This document shows, in pieces, positions 51,049 to 61,304 of a stretch of DNA of 64,000 nt. Position 1 is the first letter of the stretch. Each line of letters begins with the position of its first letter. The DNA comes from Geodermatophilus obscurus (GTDB taxonomy: Bacteria; Actinomycetota; Actinomycetes; Mycobacteriales; Geodermatophilaceae), in assembly GCF_900143215.1 (NCBI RefSeq), contig NZ_FRDM01000003.1, positions 186,001-250,000 on the forward strand, in the 5' to 3' direction. The notes under the pieces were generated by a model. That model was not told the DNA's origin and did no database searches. It was given only the letters and a program-made list of their open reading frames with translations. Made by a program: the position numbers and the translations under genes.

Positions 51049-52677
51049 ATGTTCGACGCCGTCACCCAGGTCCCCCCGCCGGTCAACGAGCCCATCCACA
51101 CCTTCACACCGGGCAGCCCGGAACGTGCCGCGCTCGAGGCGCGGTTGAAGCAGATCGGCGCCGAGTCGGTCGAGCTGTCCATGACCATCGGCGGCGAGCA
51201 GCGAGCCGGCGGCGGCGAGGCCATCGACGTCATCCAGCCGCACCGCAGGGACGCCGTCCTCGGCACCATGCACAGCGCGACGCCCGACGACGTCCGGGAC
51301 GCCGTGGACGCAGCCCGCGCCGCCGCCCCGGCGTGGCAGCGGATGTCCTACGACGACCGGGCCGCGGTCTTCCTCAAGGCCGCGGAACTGCTGGCCGGGC
51401 CGTGGCGGCACACGCTGGCCGCGGCCACGATGCTCGGGCAGAGCAAGACCTGCTACCAGGCCGAGATCGACACCCCCTGCGAGCTGGTCGACTTCTGGCG
51501 GTTCAACGTCCACTTCGGCCGGCGGATCCTCGAGGAGCAGCCGATGAGCTCGGCGGGGGTGTGGAACCGGTTCGACCACCGGCCGCTGGAGGGTTTCGTA
51601 CTGGCGATCACACCCTTCAACTTTACGGCGATAGCCGGGAACCTGCCCACCGCGCCGGCGCTGATGGGCAACACCGTGCTGTGGAAGCCCTCACCCACCC
51701 AGCAGCTGGCCGCGCATTACACGATGCGGGTGCTGGAGGAGGCCGGCCTGCCGCCCGGGGTCATCAACATGGTCACCGGGGACGGCCGGGCGGTCAGCGA
51801 GGTCGCACTGGTGCACCCCGAGCTGGCCGGCATCCACTTCACCGGCTCGAGCGCGACCTTCGGCCACCTGTGGCGCACGGTGACGGAGAACCTGACCGGC
51901 TACCGCGCCTACCCGCGGCTGGTCGGCGAGACCGGCGGCAAGGACTTCGTGGTCGCCCACCCCTCCGCCGACGTCGACGTGCTGCGCACCGCCCTGGTAC
52001 GGGGAGCCTTCGAGTTCCAGGGACAGAAGTGCTCGGCTGCCTCCCGGGCCTACATCCCCCGCTCGGTGTGGAACCGGCTCCGGGACCCGTTCCTCGAGGA
52101 GGTCGACGGTATGCCGATGGGTGACGTCACCGACTTCTCGAAGTTCCTCGGTGCGGTCATCGACCAGCGGTCGTACGACAAGCTCACCGGCGTCCTGGAC
52201 CGCGTCCGGGGCGAGGACGGAGTGGAGATCCTGGCCGGCGGCACCGCCGACGACAGCGAGGGCTTCTTCGTCCGGCCCACGCTGGTGCAGGCGGACAACC
52301 CCGACCACGAGGTGTTCACCACCGAGTACTTCGGCCCGATCCTCGGCGTCTTCGTCTACGACGACGCCGACTACGACCGGGTCGTCCGGCAGGCCGCCGA
52401 CGCCGCACCGTACGGCCTCACCGGGTCGATCATCGCCCAGGACCGCGAAGCGATCGTCGAGGCCATGGAGGTGCTGCGCTTCTCGGCCGGCAACTTCTAC
52501 GTCAACGACAAGCCGACCGGCGCGGTCGTCGGCCAGCAACCCTTCGGCGGCGCCCGGGCCAGCGGCACCAACGACAAGGCCGGCTCGATCCTCAACCTGC
52601 TGCGCTGGGTGTCCCCGCGGTCGATCAAGGAGAGCTTCGTGCCGCCCACCGACTACCGCTACCCGCACATGGGCTGA
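51049..52677 (+). CDS. pruA: 1-pyrroline-5-carboxylate dehydrogenase
   Basis: A 542-residue aldehyde dehydrogenase that turns glutamate semialdehyde into glutamate with NAD. VLAITPFNFTAIAGNLPTAP is the cofactor loop, LVGETGGKDFVV carries the general-base glutamate and FEFQGQKCSAASRAYIP the catalytic cysteine. FGPILGVFVYDDADYDRVV and NFYVNDKPTGAVVGQQPFGG are typical of the group-2 P5C dehydrogenases. ATG at 51049 was chosen over GTG 51040 because GGAG at 51035 is then correctly spaced. It follows PRODH directly and precedes the glutamate dehydrogenase gene by 176 bases. Confidence 0.95.
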   Translation: MFDAVTQVPPPVNEPIHTFTPGSPERAALEARLKQIGAESVELSMTIGGEQRAGGGEAIDVIQPHRRDAVLGTMHSATPDDVRDAVDAARAAAPAWQRMSYDDRAAVFLKAAELLAGPWRHTLAAATMLGQSKTCYQAEIDTPCELVDFWRFNVHFGRRILEEQPMSSAGVWNRFDHRPLEGFVLAITPFNFTAIAGNLPTAPALMGNTVLWKPSPTQQLAAHYTMRVLEEAGLPPGVINMVTGDGRAVSEVALVHPELAGIHFTGSSATFGHLWRTVTENLTGYRAYPRLVGETGGKDFVVAHPSADVDVLRTALVRGAFEFQGQKCSAASRAYIPRSVWNRLRDPFLEEVDGMPMGDVTDFSKFLGAVIDQRSYDKLTGVLDRVRGEDGVEILAGGTADDSEGFFVRPTLVQADNPDHEVFTTEYFGPILGVFVYDDADYDRVVRQAADAAPYGLTGSIIAQDREAIVEAMEVLRFSAGNFYVNDKPTGAVVGQQPFGGARASGTNDKAGSILNLLRWVSPRSIKESFVPPTDYRYPHMG

Positions 52678-52853
52678 CGCCACGCGACCCCCTCAGGCCG
52701 TCACCGGCGCCGCGGGGCGCGGAGGAGGGGTACGGGGCCTCGTCGGGACAGCCCTCCTCGTCCATCCGCTGGACGACCCCGGGCTCGAGCGGCCCCTCCC
52801 CACCGCGGCGTCGACCTCCACGTCCGCGGCAGCACAGCCCCGAGGCCTCGCCG

Positions 52854-55800
52854 ATGACAGCACCGCCCCACCGTCTGGAGCCGGAGATGCCTCCGCCGCC
52901 CGTGCCCACCGAGCCCCCGCCGAGCACCGCTGCCGCTGACGCCTGGTGGCGCTCCCTGCCCGTTCCGCTGCGCTCGCCGACCGCCGCCGAGCGCCTGCGC
53001 GCGGACTACTTCGCCTCCAGCGCGCCCTCCGACCTCGCCGATCACTCGCCGGACAACCTGACCGCGGCCCTGGCCTCGCACCTCACCGCCGGGATCCGGC
53101 GGTCGCCCGGCGAGGCCGTGGTCCGCGCCGTCGACGGCCCCATCGCGGGCGCCGGAGAGGGGTCGACCACGGTCGAGGTGGTCGCCGAGGACATGCCTTT
53201 CCTCGTCGAGAGTCTGACCTCGGCGCTGACCAGACTGGGCCGAGGCATCCACACGGTCGTGCACCCGCGGTTCGCGGCGCGCCGCGACGAGTCCGGCGTG
53301 CTGCTCGACCTGCACCCGGCCGTCGACGCTGCGCCGGGCGACGCCGTCGAATCCTGGATCCGCATCGAGGTGGATCGGGACAGCGACCAGGCGGCGCAGG
53401 ACGCGCTCGTGGCTGAGCTCGCCTCGGTGCTCGCCGACGTCCGCGCCGCGGTTCGCGACTGGCAGCCGATGCGGGCCAGGGCCCTGGAGATCGCTGACGA
53501 GCTCCGCAGCGACACCCCGCGCGGTGTCCGCGACGAGGAGCTGCGCACTGCCGCCCGGTTCCTGTGCTGGCTCGCCGACGACCGCTTCACCTTCCTCGGC
53601 TACCGCGAGCACGACATGGAGGCGGCCGACGGGAACGTCCAGCCGGTTCCCAGCCCGCGAACCGGCCTAGGTGTCCTCACCGGGGAGCGGGAGCTCGGGA
53701 GCCCGCTGGCCGGCCGCCAGAACGAGCAGGTGAGGCAGCACGTGCTGCGGGTCACGAAGGCGGATGCGCGAGCGACCGTGCACCGGTCGTCGTACTACGA
53801 CTCGGTGAGCGTCAGCAGACTGGACCGCGAGGGCCGGGTCACGGGCGAACGCTGGTTCCTGGGGCTGTTCACCTCCAGCGCCTACACCGAGAGCGTGCGG
53901 CGCGTCCCCTTCGTCGCCGAGAAGGTGGCTGAGGTGCTGCGCCGAGCCGGGTTCGCTCCCGGCAGCCACTCCGCGCGCGACCTGGTCAGCGTTCTGGAGT
54001 CCTTCCCGCGTGATGAGCTGCTGCAGGCCGAGGTCGAGGAGATCCTGCCGCCGGCGCTGGCCGTCCTGCATCTGCAGGAACGCCGTCTGACGCGTCTCTT
54101 CCTGCGCCACGACGCTGCCGGGGGGTTCCTCTCCTGCCTGGTGTTCCTGCCCCGGGACCGGTACACGACCCAGGTCGGTGCCAAGGTCGAGGACCTGCTG
54201 CGGCAGGCCCTCGACGGCGGAACGGCCGAGCACACCGTGCGACTCTCGGAGTCGGCGCTCGCCCGGCTGCACGTGGTCGTGCGCCCCCGGTTCGGCGAGG
54301 AGCTGCGGGACCGCGATGGCGACGACCTGGAAGCAGCGGTCGCGCAGGCGGTCCGCTCCTGGGACGACGACGCGCTCGACGCCGCCCGGGAGCGGCTGGG
54401 CGAGGCCGATGGCGCGTCCCTGCTGCGGCGCTGGGCCCGCGGTGTACCCGAGGGATACCGCGCGGACGTCCCCCCCGGACGCGCCGTCGAGGACCTGCAA
54501 CGGGTGGAGGTCCTCCTCAGCGCGATCGACCCCGCTGCCTCGGAGGACGCGTCAGCCATCGAGCCCGCGCCCGTGCTCGCACTGCGCGAGGCCGTCGACG
54601 GTGAGCTGCGGACGTGGCGTCTCAGCCTCTACCGGCAGTCGCCGGTCACGCTGTCCGAAGTCCTGCCGGTCCTGGCCGATCTCGGCGTCGAGGTGACCGA
54701 CGAGCGCCCGCACCTCCTGGAGCGCTTCGACGGCCGGCGGGCGTGGATCTACGACATCGGGCTCCGGCTGCCCGCGGACCAGTGGCAGCGGGACGCCGAT
54801 GCCGGACCGGCCCGCGACCGGTTCTGCGAGGCGTTCGCGGCGGCGTGGTCCGGGCGCGCCGAGAGCGACGCCCTGAGCCGGCTGGTGCTCGCGGGGCAAC
54901 TGACCTGGTGGCAGGTCTCCGTGGTCCGGGCCCTGGTGCGCTACCTACGCCAGACCGGCCTGCCCTACAGCCTGGACTACGTGGCTGGGATCCTCCTCGG
55001 CGACGTCGCGGTCACGCGGCTCCTCGCCCGACTGTTCGAGGTTCGTTTCGACCCGGAGCGCCATCGGGAGCCCGGAGACCGGGAGCGCTCCCTGGACGCT
55101 GCGCTGCAGGAGATCCGGGGCGCGCTCGACGCCGTGGAGGGCCTGGACGCCGACCGGATCCTCCGAGCCCTGTTGTCCGCCGTGCAGGCGGTGCTGCGCA
55201 CCAACGCCCATCAGCGCGGCGCGGACGGGGAGGCGCCGCCGTACCTCTCGTTCAAGTTCGACCCGGCCGAGGTCGCCGGGCTGCCCGAGCCGAGACCGAC
55301 GTACGAGATCTGGGTGTACAGCCCACGGGTGGAGGGCGTGCACCTGCGCTTCGGCCACGTCGCCCGTGGCGGGCTGCGCTGGTCGGACCGGCGGGAGGAC
55401 TTCCGCACCGAGGTCCTCGGACTGGTCAAGGCGCAGATCGTCAAGAACGCCGTCATCGTGCCGACGGGGGCCAAGGGCGGCTTCGTCGCCAAGCAGCTGC
55501 CCGATCCGGCCCTCGACCGCGACGCGTGGTGGGCGGAAGGCGTCGCCTGCTACCGGACCTTCATCAGCGGTCTGCTGGACGTGACGGACGACCTGCGCAC
55601 CGACGGGGAGCGTCAGGTGGTGGTGCCGCCCGCCGACGTCGTCCGCTACGACGACGACGACCCCTACCTCGTGGTCGCCGCCGACAAGGGCACCGCCACC
55701 TTCTCCGACATCGCCAACGGGATCGCGCAGGCGCGGGGCTTCTGGCTGGGCGACGCCTTCGCCTCCGGCGGCTCGAACGGCTACGACCACAAGGCGATGG

Positions 55801-57803
55801 GGATCACCGCCCGCGGTGCGTGGGAGAGCGTGCAGCGGCACTTCCGGGAACTGGGCCTCGACCCGCAGATCGACGACATCACCGTGGTGGGCGTCGGGGA
55901 CATGAGCGGGGACGTCTTCGGCAACGGCATGCTGCTCTCGGAGCACATCCGGCTGGTGGCCGCGTTCGACCACCGCCACGTCTTCCTCGACCCCGACCCG
56001 GACCCAGCGGTGTCCTTCCGCGAGCGAGCGCGCCTCTTCGCCCTGCCCCGCTCGTCCTGGGCCGATTACGACCCCACGCTCCTCAGTCCCGGCGGCGGGG
56101 TGCACTCACGCACCGCGAAGTCGGTGCCCGTCACCCCGCAGGTCGCGGCGCGGCTCGACCTGCCGAGCGGGACCACGGCACTGAGCCCGGACGAGCTCGT
56201 CCGCGCGGTCCTGCACGCGCCCGTCGATCTGTTCTGGAACGGCGGGATCGGCACCTACGTCAAGGCGTCGACGGAGACGCACGGTCAGGTCGGGGACAAG
56301 GCCAACGACCCCGTACGGGTCGACGGCACGGATCTGCGCGTCCGCGTCGTCGGCGAGGGCGGCAATCTCGGCCTCACCCAGCGGGGTCGCGTCGAGGCGG
56401 CTCTGCGGGGAGTCAAGCTGAACACCGACGCGATCGACAACTCGGCCGGAGTCGACTGCAGCGACCACGAGGTCAACATCAAGATCATGCTCGACCGCCT
56501 CGTCGCCGACGGCATCCTCGACGGAGACGAGCGGAACAGCACCCTGCAACTGATGACGCGAGACGTCGCCCAGCTCGTCCTGCGCAACAACTACGAGCAG
56601 AACCGGGTGCTGTCGACCGAAGGGGCCTTCGCAGCCGACATGCTGCCGGCGCACCGACGCTTCCTGGAGTCCTTGGAGGCCGCTGGAGAGATCGACCGCG
56701 AACTCGAGGCCCTGCCGTCGTCGGCGGAACTCGACCGGCGCGCCAGGAACGGGTCAGGGCTCACCATGCCGGAGCAGTCCGTCCTCTTGTCCTACGCCAA
56801 GATCTCGCTGAAGCAGGCGGTGCTCGCCGGCGACCTGCCGGACGAGGACTGGGTGCAGGAGACCCTGCGGTCCTACTTCCCGGCGCAGCTGGCCGAGCGC
56901 TTCCCGGACCGGCTCGCCGAGCACCCGCTGCGGCGCGAGATCGCCACCACGGTCCTGGTCAACGAGGTCATCGGCGCGGGCGGGCTCACCTTCGCCTTCC
57001 GCGCCGCCGAGGAGACCGGCAGCGACGCTGCTGACGTCATCCGCGCCCACGCCGTCGTCACCCGGGTCTTCGAGCTCGAGGAGCGCTCCACCGCGGTCGA
57101 GGCCCTCGACGGGCGGGTGTCGGCCCAGGTGCAGGCACTCATGCGGCAACAGCACCAGCGCCTGCTCGACCGAGCCGTGCGGTGGTTGCTCCACGCCCGG
57201 CCGGAGGGCATCGACGTCGGGCACGAGGTCGACCGGTTCGCGCCGACGATCCGCGCGCTGGGCGCCCGGATACCCGACCTGCTGCTCGCTCACGATCGAA
57301 CCTACGTGCAGGACCTGGCGAGCCGCTTCAGCGCGTCCGGCGTCGGCGTTCCCGAGGCGCTGCGGACGGCGAGCCTGCTCTTCGTCTACCCGCTGCTCGA
57401 CGTCGTCGAGGTAGCCGCTGACACCGGCCGTCCGGCTGCGGAGGTGGCGACGACCTGGTTCACCTTGTCCGAGCGGTACGGCTTCGACGGTCTCCTGACC
57501 GAGGTCTCGGCTCTGAGCCGGGAGGACCGCTGGACAGCCCTGGCCCGTGCGGCGCTGCGGGACGACCTCTACGCCGTGCTGCGCGAGTTCACCACCGCGG
57601 TCCTCGGCCACGCCGGGACGTCGACGCCCCCACGACCCGATCGGGACGCCCGTTCCGCCGTGGAGGCGTGGGAGGCGAGTCATGCACCCGCCGTTCGCCG
57701 CGCTCGCCAGACCCTGACCGAACTCCACACTGCTGGCCGCGCCGATCTCGCAGTGTTGTCCGTGGCGCTGCGGACGCTGAGGACCGTCCTCCGCCGCCGT
57801 TGA
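52854..57803 (+). CDS. Large NAD-specific glutamate dehydrogenase (180-kDa class)
   Basis: A 1649-residue GDH of the long catabolic class, converting glutamate and NAD to 2-oxoglutarate and ammonium. The N-terminal half is the regulatory ACT-rich region. The catalytic part begins near residue 800: VARGGLRWSDRREDFRTEVL, VKAQIVKNAVIVPTGAKGGF with the active lysine, and VVGVGDMSGDVFGNGM with the Rossmann fold. DLFWNGGIGTYVKAS and RVVGEGGNLGLTQRGRVEAA follow. The length is that of the Streptomyces enzyme. It completes the proline-to-2-oxoglutarate route. ATG at 52854 is the only plausible start; the ribosome site is weak. Confidence 0.95.
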   Translation: MTAPPHRLEPEMPPPPVPTEPPPSTAAADAWWRSLPVPLRSPTAAERLRADYFASSAPSDLADHSPDNLTAALASHLTAGIRRSPGEAVVRAVDGPIAGAGEGSTTVEVVAEDMPFLVESLTSALTRLGRGIHTVVHPRFAARRDESGVLLDLHPAVDAAPGDAVESWIRIEVDRDSDQAAQDALVAELASVLADVRAAVRDWQPMRARALEIADELRSDTPRGVRDEELRTAARFLCWLADDRFTFLGYREHDMEAADGNVQPVPSPRTGLGVLTGERELGSPLAGRQNEQVRQHVLRVTKADARATVHRSSYYDSVSVSRLDREGRVTGERWFLGLFTSSAYTESVRRVPFVAEKVAEVLRRAGFAPGSHSARDLVSVLESFPRDELLQAEVEEILPPALAVLHLQERRLTRLFLRHDAAGGFLSCLVFLPRDRYTTQVGAKVEDLLRQALDGGTAEHTVRLSESALARLHVVVRPRFGEELRDRDGDDLEAAVAQAVRSWDDDALDAARERLGEADGASLLRRWARGVPEGYRADVPPGRAVEDLQRVEVLLSAIDPAASEDASAIEPAPVLALREAVDGELRTWRLSLYRQSPVTLSEVLPVLADLGVEVTDERPHLLERFDGRRAWIYDIGLRLPADQWQRDADAGPARDRFCEAFAAAWSGRAESDALSRLVLAGQLTWWQVSVVRALVRYLRQTGLPYSLDYVAGILLGDVAVTRLLARLFEVRFDPERHREPGDRERSLDAALQEIRGALDAVEGLDADRILRALLSAVQAVLRTNAHQRGADGEAPPYLSFKFDPAEVAGLPEPRPTYEIWVYSPRVEGVHLRFGHVARGGLRWSDRREDFRTEVLGLVKAQIVKNAVIVPTGAKGGFVAKQLPDPALDRDAWWAEGVACYRTFISGLLDVTDDLRTDGERQVVVPPADVVRYDDDDPYLVVAADKGTATFSDIANGIAQARGFWLGDAFASGGSNGYDHKAMGITARGAWESVQRHFRELGLDPQIDDITVVGVGDMSGDVFGNGMLLSEHIRLVAAFDHRHVFLDPDPDPAVSFRERARLFALPRSSWADYDPTLLSPGGGVHSRTAKSVPVTPQVAARLDLPSGTTALSPDELVRAVLHAPVDLFWNGGIGTYVKASTETHGQVGDKANDPVRVDGTDLRVRVVGEGGNLGLTQRGRVEAALRGVKLNTDAIDNSAGVDCSDHEVNIKIMLDRLVADGILDGDERNSTLQLMTRDVAQLVLRNNYEQNRVLSTEGAFAADMLPAHRRFLESLEAAGEIDRELEALPSSAELDRRARNGSGLTMPEQSVLLSYAKISLKQAVLAGDLPDEDWVQETLRSYFPAQLAERFPDRLAEHPLRREIATTVLVNEVIGAGGLTFAFRAAEETGSDAADVIRAHAVVTRVFELEERSTAVEALDGRVSAQVQALMRQQHQRLLDRAVRWLLHARPEGIDVGHEVDRFAPTIRALGARIPDLLLAHDRTYVQDLASRFSASGVGVPEALRTASLLFVYPLLDVVEVAADTGRPAAEVATTWFTLSERYGFDGLLTEVSALSREDRWTALARAALRDDLYAVLREFTTAVLGHAGTSTPPRPDRDARSAVEAWEASHAPAVRRARQTLTELHTAGRADLAVLSVALRTLRTVLRRR

Positions 57804-57980
57804 CGCGCGAACCTCTCGTTCCCGTGGTACGACGGTGGACACCGCTCCTCGCTCTCGCCGGACCGCAGAGGACTCGGGCGTGCAGCATCCCCGGCAGCCG
57901 TCGCGATCCCCTGTCGCGACCTCGTCGAACCCCTGTTGAGGTCTCCACGGCCCTCTTGGGCCCCACGATGAGGAAGTCCC

Positions 57981-59435
57981 ATGAGCGCTCCGGCGAGGCA
58001 GTCCATCTTCCGACGCATGCCGATCGATCGGATGGACGAGATCGAGAAGGACAGCGGGGCCGGTGCGCTGGCCAAGAGCCTCGGCCTGTGGCAGCTGACC
58101 GCGATCGGCGTCGGCGGCATCATCGGCGTCGGGATCTTCTCCCTCGCCGGGCTGGTGGCGGCCGGCGACGCGGACAACCCCGGCGTCGGCCCGGCGGTGC
58201 TGATCGCCTTCCTCATCGCCGGCCTGGCCTCGGCGGCCGCGGCGGTGTCCTACGCCGAGTTCGCCGGGATGATCCCGCGGGCCGGCTCGGCCTACACCTA
58301 CGGCTACGTCGCCCTCGGCGAGATCATCGGCTGGTTCATCGGCTGGGACCTGCTGCTGGAGTACATCGCCATCGTCGCGGTCGTGGCGATCGGCATCTCC
58401 GGCTACCTCGAGGCGTTCCTCGACGGCTTCGGCCTCAGCCTGCCGACGTCGATCACCGCGTCCGCCGAGGAGGGCGGGATCGTCAACATCCCGGCCATCA
58501 TCATCTGCCTGCTGGTCACCTTCATCCTCAGCCGCGGCACCAAGGCCTTCGGTCGCTTCGAGCTCGTGGCCGTGGCCATCAAGATCGTGCTGATCCTGTT
58601 CATCATCGGGCTCGGCGTCTTCTACATCGACGCGGCGAACTACGACCCGTTCATGCCCGCCGGGTTCGGCCCGGTGCTCACCGGCGCGGCCACCGTCTTC
58701 TTCGCGGTCTTCGGCTACGACGCCATGAGCACCGCCGCCGAGGAGGCCGAGGACGGCAAACAGCACATGCCCAAGGCGATCATCCTGTCGCTGGTCATCG
58801 CGATGACGCTCTACGTGGCTGCCACGCTGGTGCTCACCGGGATGCAGAACTACCAGGACATCGACCCGACGGCCGGCTTCGCCTCGGCCTTCACCAGCGT
58901 CGGCCTGCCGGTGATCGCCACGATCATCTCGGTGTTCGCCGTGCTGTCCATCCTGACCGTGATGCTGACCTTCCTGCTCGGCGTCACCCGGGTGTGGTTC
59001 TCGATGAGCCGCGACGGCCTGCTCCCACCGTGGTTCGCCAAGGTCGACCGCGGCGGCACCCCGCAGCGCGTCACCTGGATCGCCGGGGTGGCCTCCGCCC
59101 TGCTCGCCGGCGTCTTCCCGATCCGCGCCGTCGCGGACCTGACGAACATCGGCATCCTGTCCGCGTTCATCGTCGTGTGCGCCGCGGTGATCCTGTTCCG
59201 CTACACCCGGCCCGACACCCCCCGCACCTTCCGGCTGCCCTTCATGCCCGTCGTCCCCGCGTTCGGGGTGCTGGCCTCGCTGTTCCTGATCTGGCAGCTG
59301 CCCTGGGAGACCTGGGCGCGCTTCGGCGTCTGGCTGCTGATCGGCTTCGCCATCTACTTCGCCTACGGCCGCCGGCACTCGCTGCTGAACCCGGACAGCC
59401 CGCACCACCGAGCACCCCCGACCCGCACCACCTGA
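57981..59435 (+). CDS. APC-family amino acid permease
   Basis: A 484-residue protein with about twelve transmembrane helices. KSLGLWQLTAIGVGGIIGVG is the family helix-1 signature (G-V-G-x-I-I-G-x-G-I-F). SYAEFAGMIPRAGSAYTYGY follows in helix 2-3, and FFAVFGYDAMSTAAEEAEDG is the helix-6 region with the E-E-A-x-D/N motif. The pattern is that of the cationic-amino-acid-transporter branch (CAT/YfnA-like). Substrate is uncertain. Placement behind the glutamate dehydrogenase gene suggests uptake of an amino acid feeding that pathway. TGAGGAAGTCCC precedes ATG 57981. Confidence 0.9.
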   Translation: MSAPARQSIFRRMPIDRMDEIEKDSGAGALAKSLGLWQLTAIGVGGIIGVGIFSLAGLVAAGDADNPGVGPAVLIAFLIAGLASAAAAVSYAEFAGMIPRAGSAYTYGYVALGEIIGWFIGWDLLLEYIAIVAVVAIGISGYLEAFLDGFGLSLPTSITASAEEGGIVNIPAIIICLLVTFILSRGTKAFGRFELVAVAIKIVLILFIIGLGVFYIDAANYDPFMPAGFGPVLTGAATVFFAVFGYDAMSTAAEEAEDGKQHMPKAIILSLVIAMTLYVAATLVLTGMQNYQDIDPTAGFASAFTSVGLPVIATIISVFAVLSILTVMLTFLLGVTRVWFSMSRDGLLPPWFAKVDRGGTPQRVTWIAGVASALLAGVFPIRAVADLTNIGILSAFIVVCAAVILFRYTRPDTPRTFRLPFMPVVPAFGVLASLFLIWQLPWETWARFGVWLLIGFAIYFAYGRRHSLLNPDSPHHRAPPTRTT

Positions 59436-59857
59436 CGCGGTGGGCCGCCCGCACGGACGCGGAGTGATCGGCGGAGGTCACGCCAGGCCTCAGGGTCTCT
59501 GCCCGCCGCGGGATCCCGGGCGGAAGACCACGCGCTCACGGGTGGTGCAGGTGGCGGCCGTCCGGCTGCGGGCGTCGGCCGGCGCTGCGACGTGGCCCTG
59601 CACCGCACCCGACTGAGACGTTCCCGAGGATGGCGCCCACCGTCGGACGCCGTGGTCGCGGCCCGGCCCACCCGCTCGGGCAATCCGTTCCACGTCGGGG
59701 CGACCTCCTGCGGCGGGCCGGTGAGGAGGACCGGACCTGGCCGGTGCCGCACCTCCCGCGAGCCGGGCCAGTACGCCGGCGCCGTCGACACCAGCCTGGG
59801 AGGGCCGGGGGAAAACCCTACCCATGCGCCGGCATCCGCCCGACCGATGTCCCGCGG
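59436..59857. other. 422-base intergenic region
   Basis: No gene is supported. A locally AT-richer element, GGGGGAAAACCCTACCCATG, lies at about 59807-59826. It may be a promoter or protein-binding site, but I cannot assign it. Confidence 0.4.
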
Positions 59858-60127
59858 TCAGCCGGCGCCGGCGAGGGCGGTGCTGCGGTCGAGGTCGACG
59901 GTGAGCACGCTCGGCAGGCGCAGCAGCCGCGCCTCCAGCAGCTCGGCGCCGTCGGCGTCGGCCATGGTGTCGATGCTCAGGCGCCAGCGCCCGGCGCCAG
60001 CCTCCTCGGCCTCGAAGCGGGTGAGTGAGTACGCGCGGCCGGTCAGCAGGGTGAGCACCCGCTGGACGCAGGGCAGGTCCGCGGCGGTGATGTGCAGCTT
60101 GACGGGTGACAGCGGAAGGGGGGACAT
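59858..60127 (-). CDS. ACT-like small protein
   Basis: An 89-residue protein with the alternating pattern of an ACT fold: VKLHITAADLPCVQRVLTLL, YSLTRFEAEEAG, RWRLSIDTMADADGAELLEA and RLLRLPSVLTVDLDRS. It resembles the IlvN/IlvM regulatory subunits of acetolactate synthase in length and layout, but no large subunit is nearby. It may be a stand-alone amino-acid sensor. GAGGA precedes ATG 60127 at suitable spacing. A longer upstream frame to 60280 is not protein-like. Confidence 0.65.
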   Translation of the reverse strand: MSPLPLSPVKLHITAADLPCVQRVLTLLTGRAYSLTRFEAEEAGAGRWRLSIDTMADADGAELLEARLLRLPSVLTVDLDRSTALAGAG

Positions 60128-60617
60128 GGCGTCCTCGACGAGCCCAGGCGGCTCGAGGTCGGCGGGGTGCTCTCGACGGCCAAGCCTCGGACCCGCCGAC
60201 CGAAAGTCAGGAGCCGGCGGGCCCGCAGGGAATCTGCTCGACTGCCACGGACGAACCGTACGACCTGCGGTGGTCGCCACGCGAGCGTGCAGGGCGGACC
60301 GGGTGCCCGACCTCGCTGATCTGGTAGCTCTCGTCGGCCTCGAGCCGGTGCACCGGGTTGCGGTTCTGCCACGGGGACGCTGCTACCGTCCCCGCGCCCA
60401 GCTCGTAGGCGGCGCAGGAACGCCCGGACGGCGCTCTCACCACGGTCGGCGACCAGCACCTCGGCGAGCATGGCGTTCCCTCGCAGGACGTGGGATCGAG
60501 GCTGCGTTGCCGGGTCGTGGGGGACGTGTCGCCGTGCGGATGTCGGACAGCGGGGCCCGGTCCGGGCAGGGTGCGGTCTCGTCGGGCACAGCCGACGCCC
60601 GCGCAGGACTCTGAGCG
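60128..60617. other. 490-base region, possible decayed gene
   Basis: Two overlapping minus-strand frames look partly coding: MLAEVLVADRGESAVRAFLR from ATG 60471, and in another frame NPVHRLEADESYQISEVGHP down to 60207. Together they could be one small gene with a frameshift. I recognise no family, so neither is called. Confidence 0.3.
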
Positions 60618-61262
60618 TCAGGCTCGTCCGCGGGCGGCCAGGATGCGGCGGCGGAGGGCCTCCTCCTTCTGGATGACGCGGTCCACCTGGTCGGCGGCCC
60701 AGTCGGCCCGGTGGTGGGGCACGACCACGACACCGTCGGGGTCGGTGACGATCAGGTCGCCCGGAGAGACGACGACTCCGCCGACCGCGACGGGCGAGCC
60801 GATCACGCCGGGGCCGTTCTTGAACGGGCCGGCGGGTGTCGCCGCACGGGCGAAGACGACCAAGCCCTGAGCGGCCAGGGTCTCCGCGTCCCGGACAGCG
60901 CCGTCGATGACGGCGCCGACCACGCCCTTGGAGACCATGATCTCGCCGATCAGGTCACCGAGCAGGGCGCGGCTGAGGTCGCCCTGCCCGTTGATGACCA
61001 GCACGTCGCCGGGCCGGGCGTCGTCGAGGGCGCGGTGGATGGCGAGGTTGTCGCCGGCGCGGGTGAGGATCGGCAGGGCGGTGCCGACGAGCCGGGTGTT
61101 GCCGGTGAACGGCCGGATGCCGCCGTCCATGACGAGCAGCCGGTCGAAGACGTCGCCGATGTTGGCCGCGGGCGCCTTGGCGAAGCGGTCGAGCAGTTCG
61201 GGAGCGAGCCGCTCCCAGGGGTCGGCGAGGGTGAGGTTGTCGGTGGGGGCGTCGATGAACAT
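60618..61262 (-). CDS. RraA-like / HMG-type aldolase family protein
   Basis: A 214-residue RraA-fold protein. ANIGDVFDRLLVMDGGIRPF, LSRALLGDLIGEIMVSKGVV and GAVIDGAVRDAETLA contain the G-D-L-I and D-G-x-x-R-D motifs that bind pyruvate and the metal in 4-hydroxy-4-methyl-2-oxoglutarate aldolases, with the catalytic arginine present. True RraA (RNase E inhibitor) lacks part of this site, so an aldolase or oxaloacetate decarboxylase is favoured. It lies 42 bases after the hydroxyacid dehydrogenase gene and belongs to the same catabolic unit. ATG at 61262 has GAGGAA upstream. Confidence 0.85.
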   Translation of the reverse strand: MFIDAPTDNLTLADPWERLAPELLDRFAKAPAANIGDVFDRLLVMDGGIRPFTGNTRLVGTALPILTRAGDNLAIHRALDDARPGDVLVINGQGDLSRALLGDLIGEIMVSKGVVGAVIDGAVRDAETLAAQGLVVFARAATPAGPFKNGPGVIGSPVAVGGVVVSPGDLIVTDPDGVVVVPHHRADWAADQVDRVIQKEEALRRRILAARGRA

Positions 61263-61304
61263 CGGGATTCCTCGGGTCTGGGTCGGATGGGTGCCGTGCG
61301 TGGT

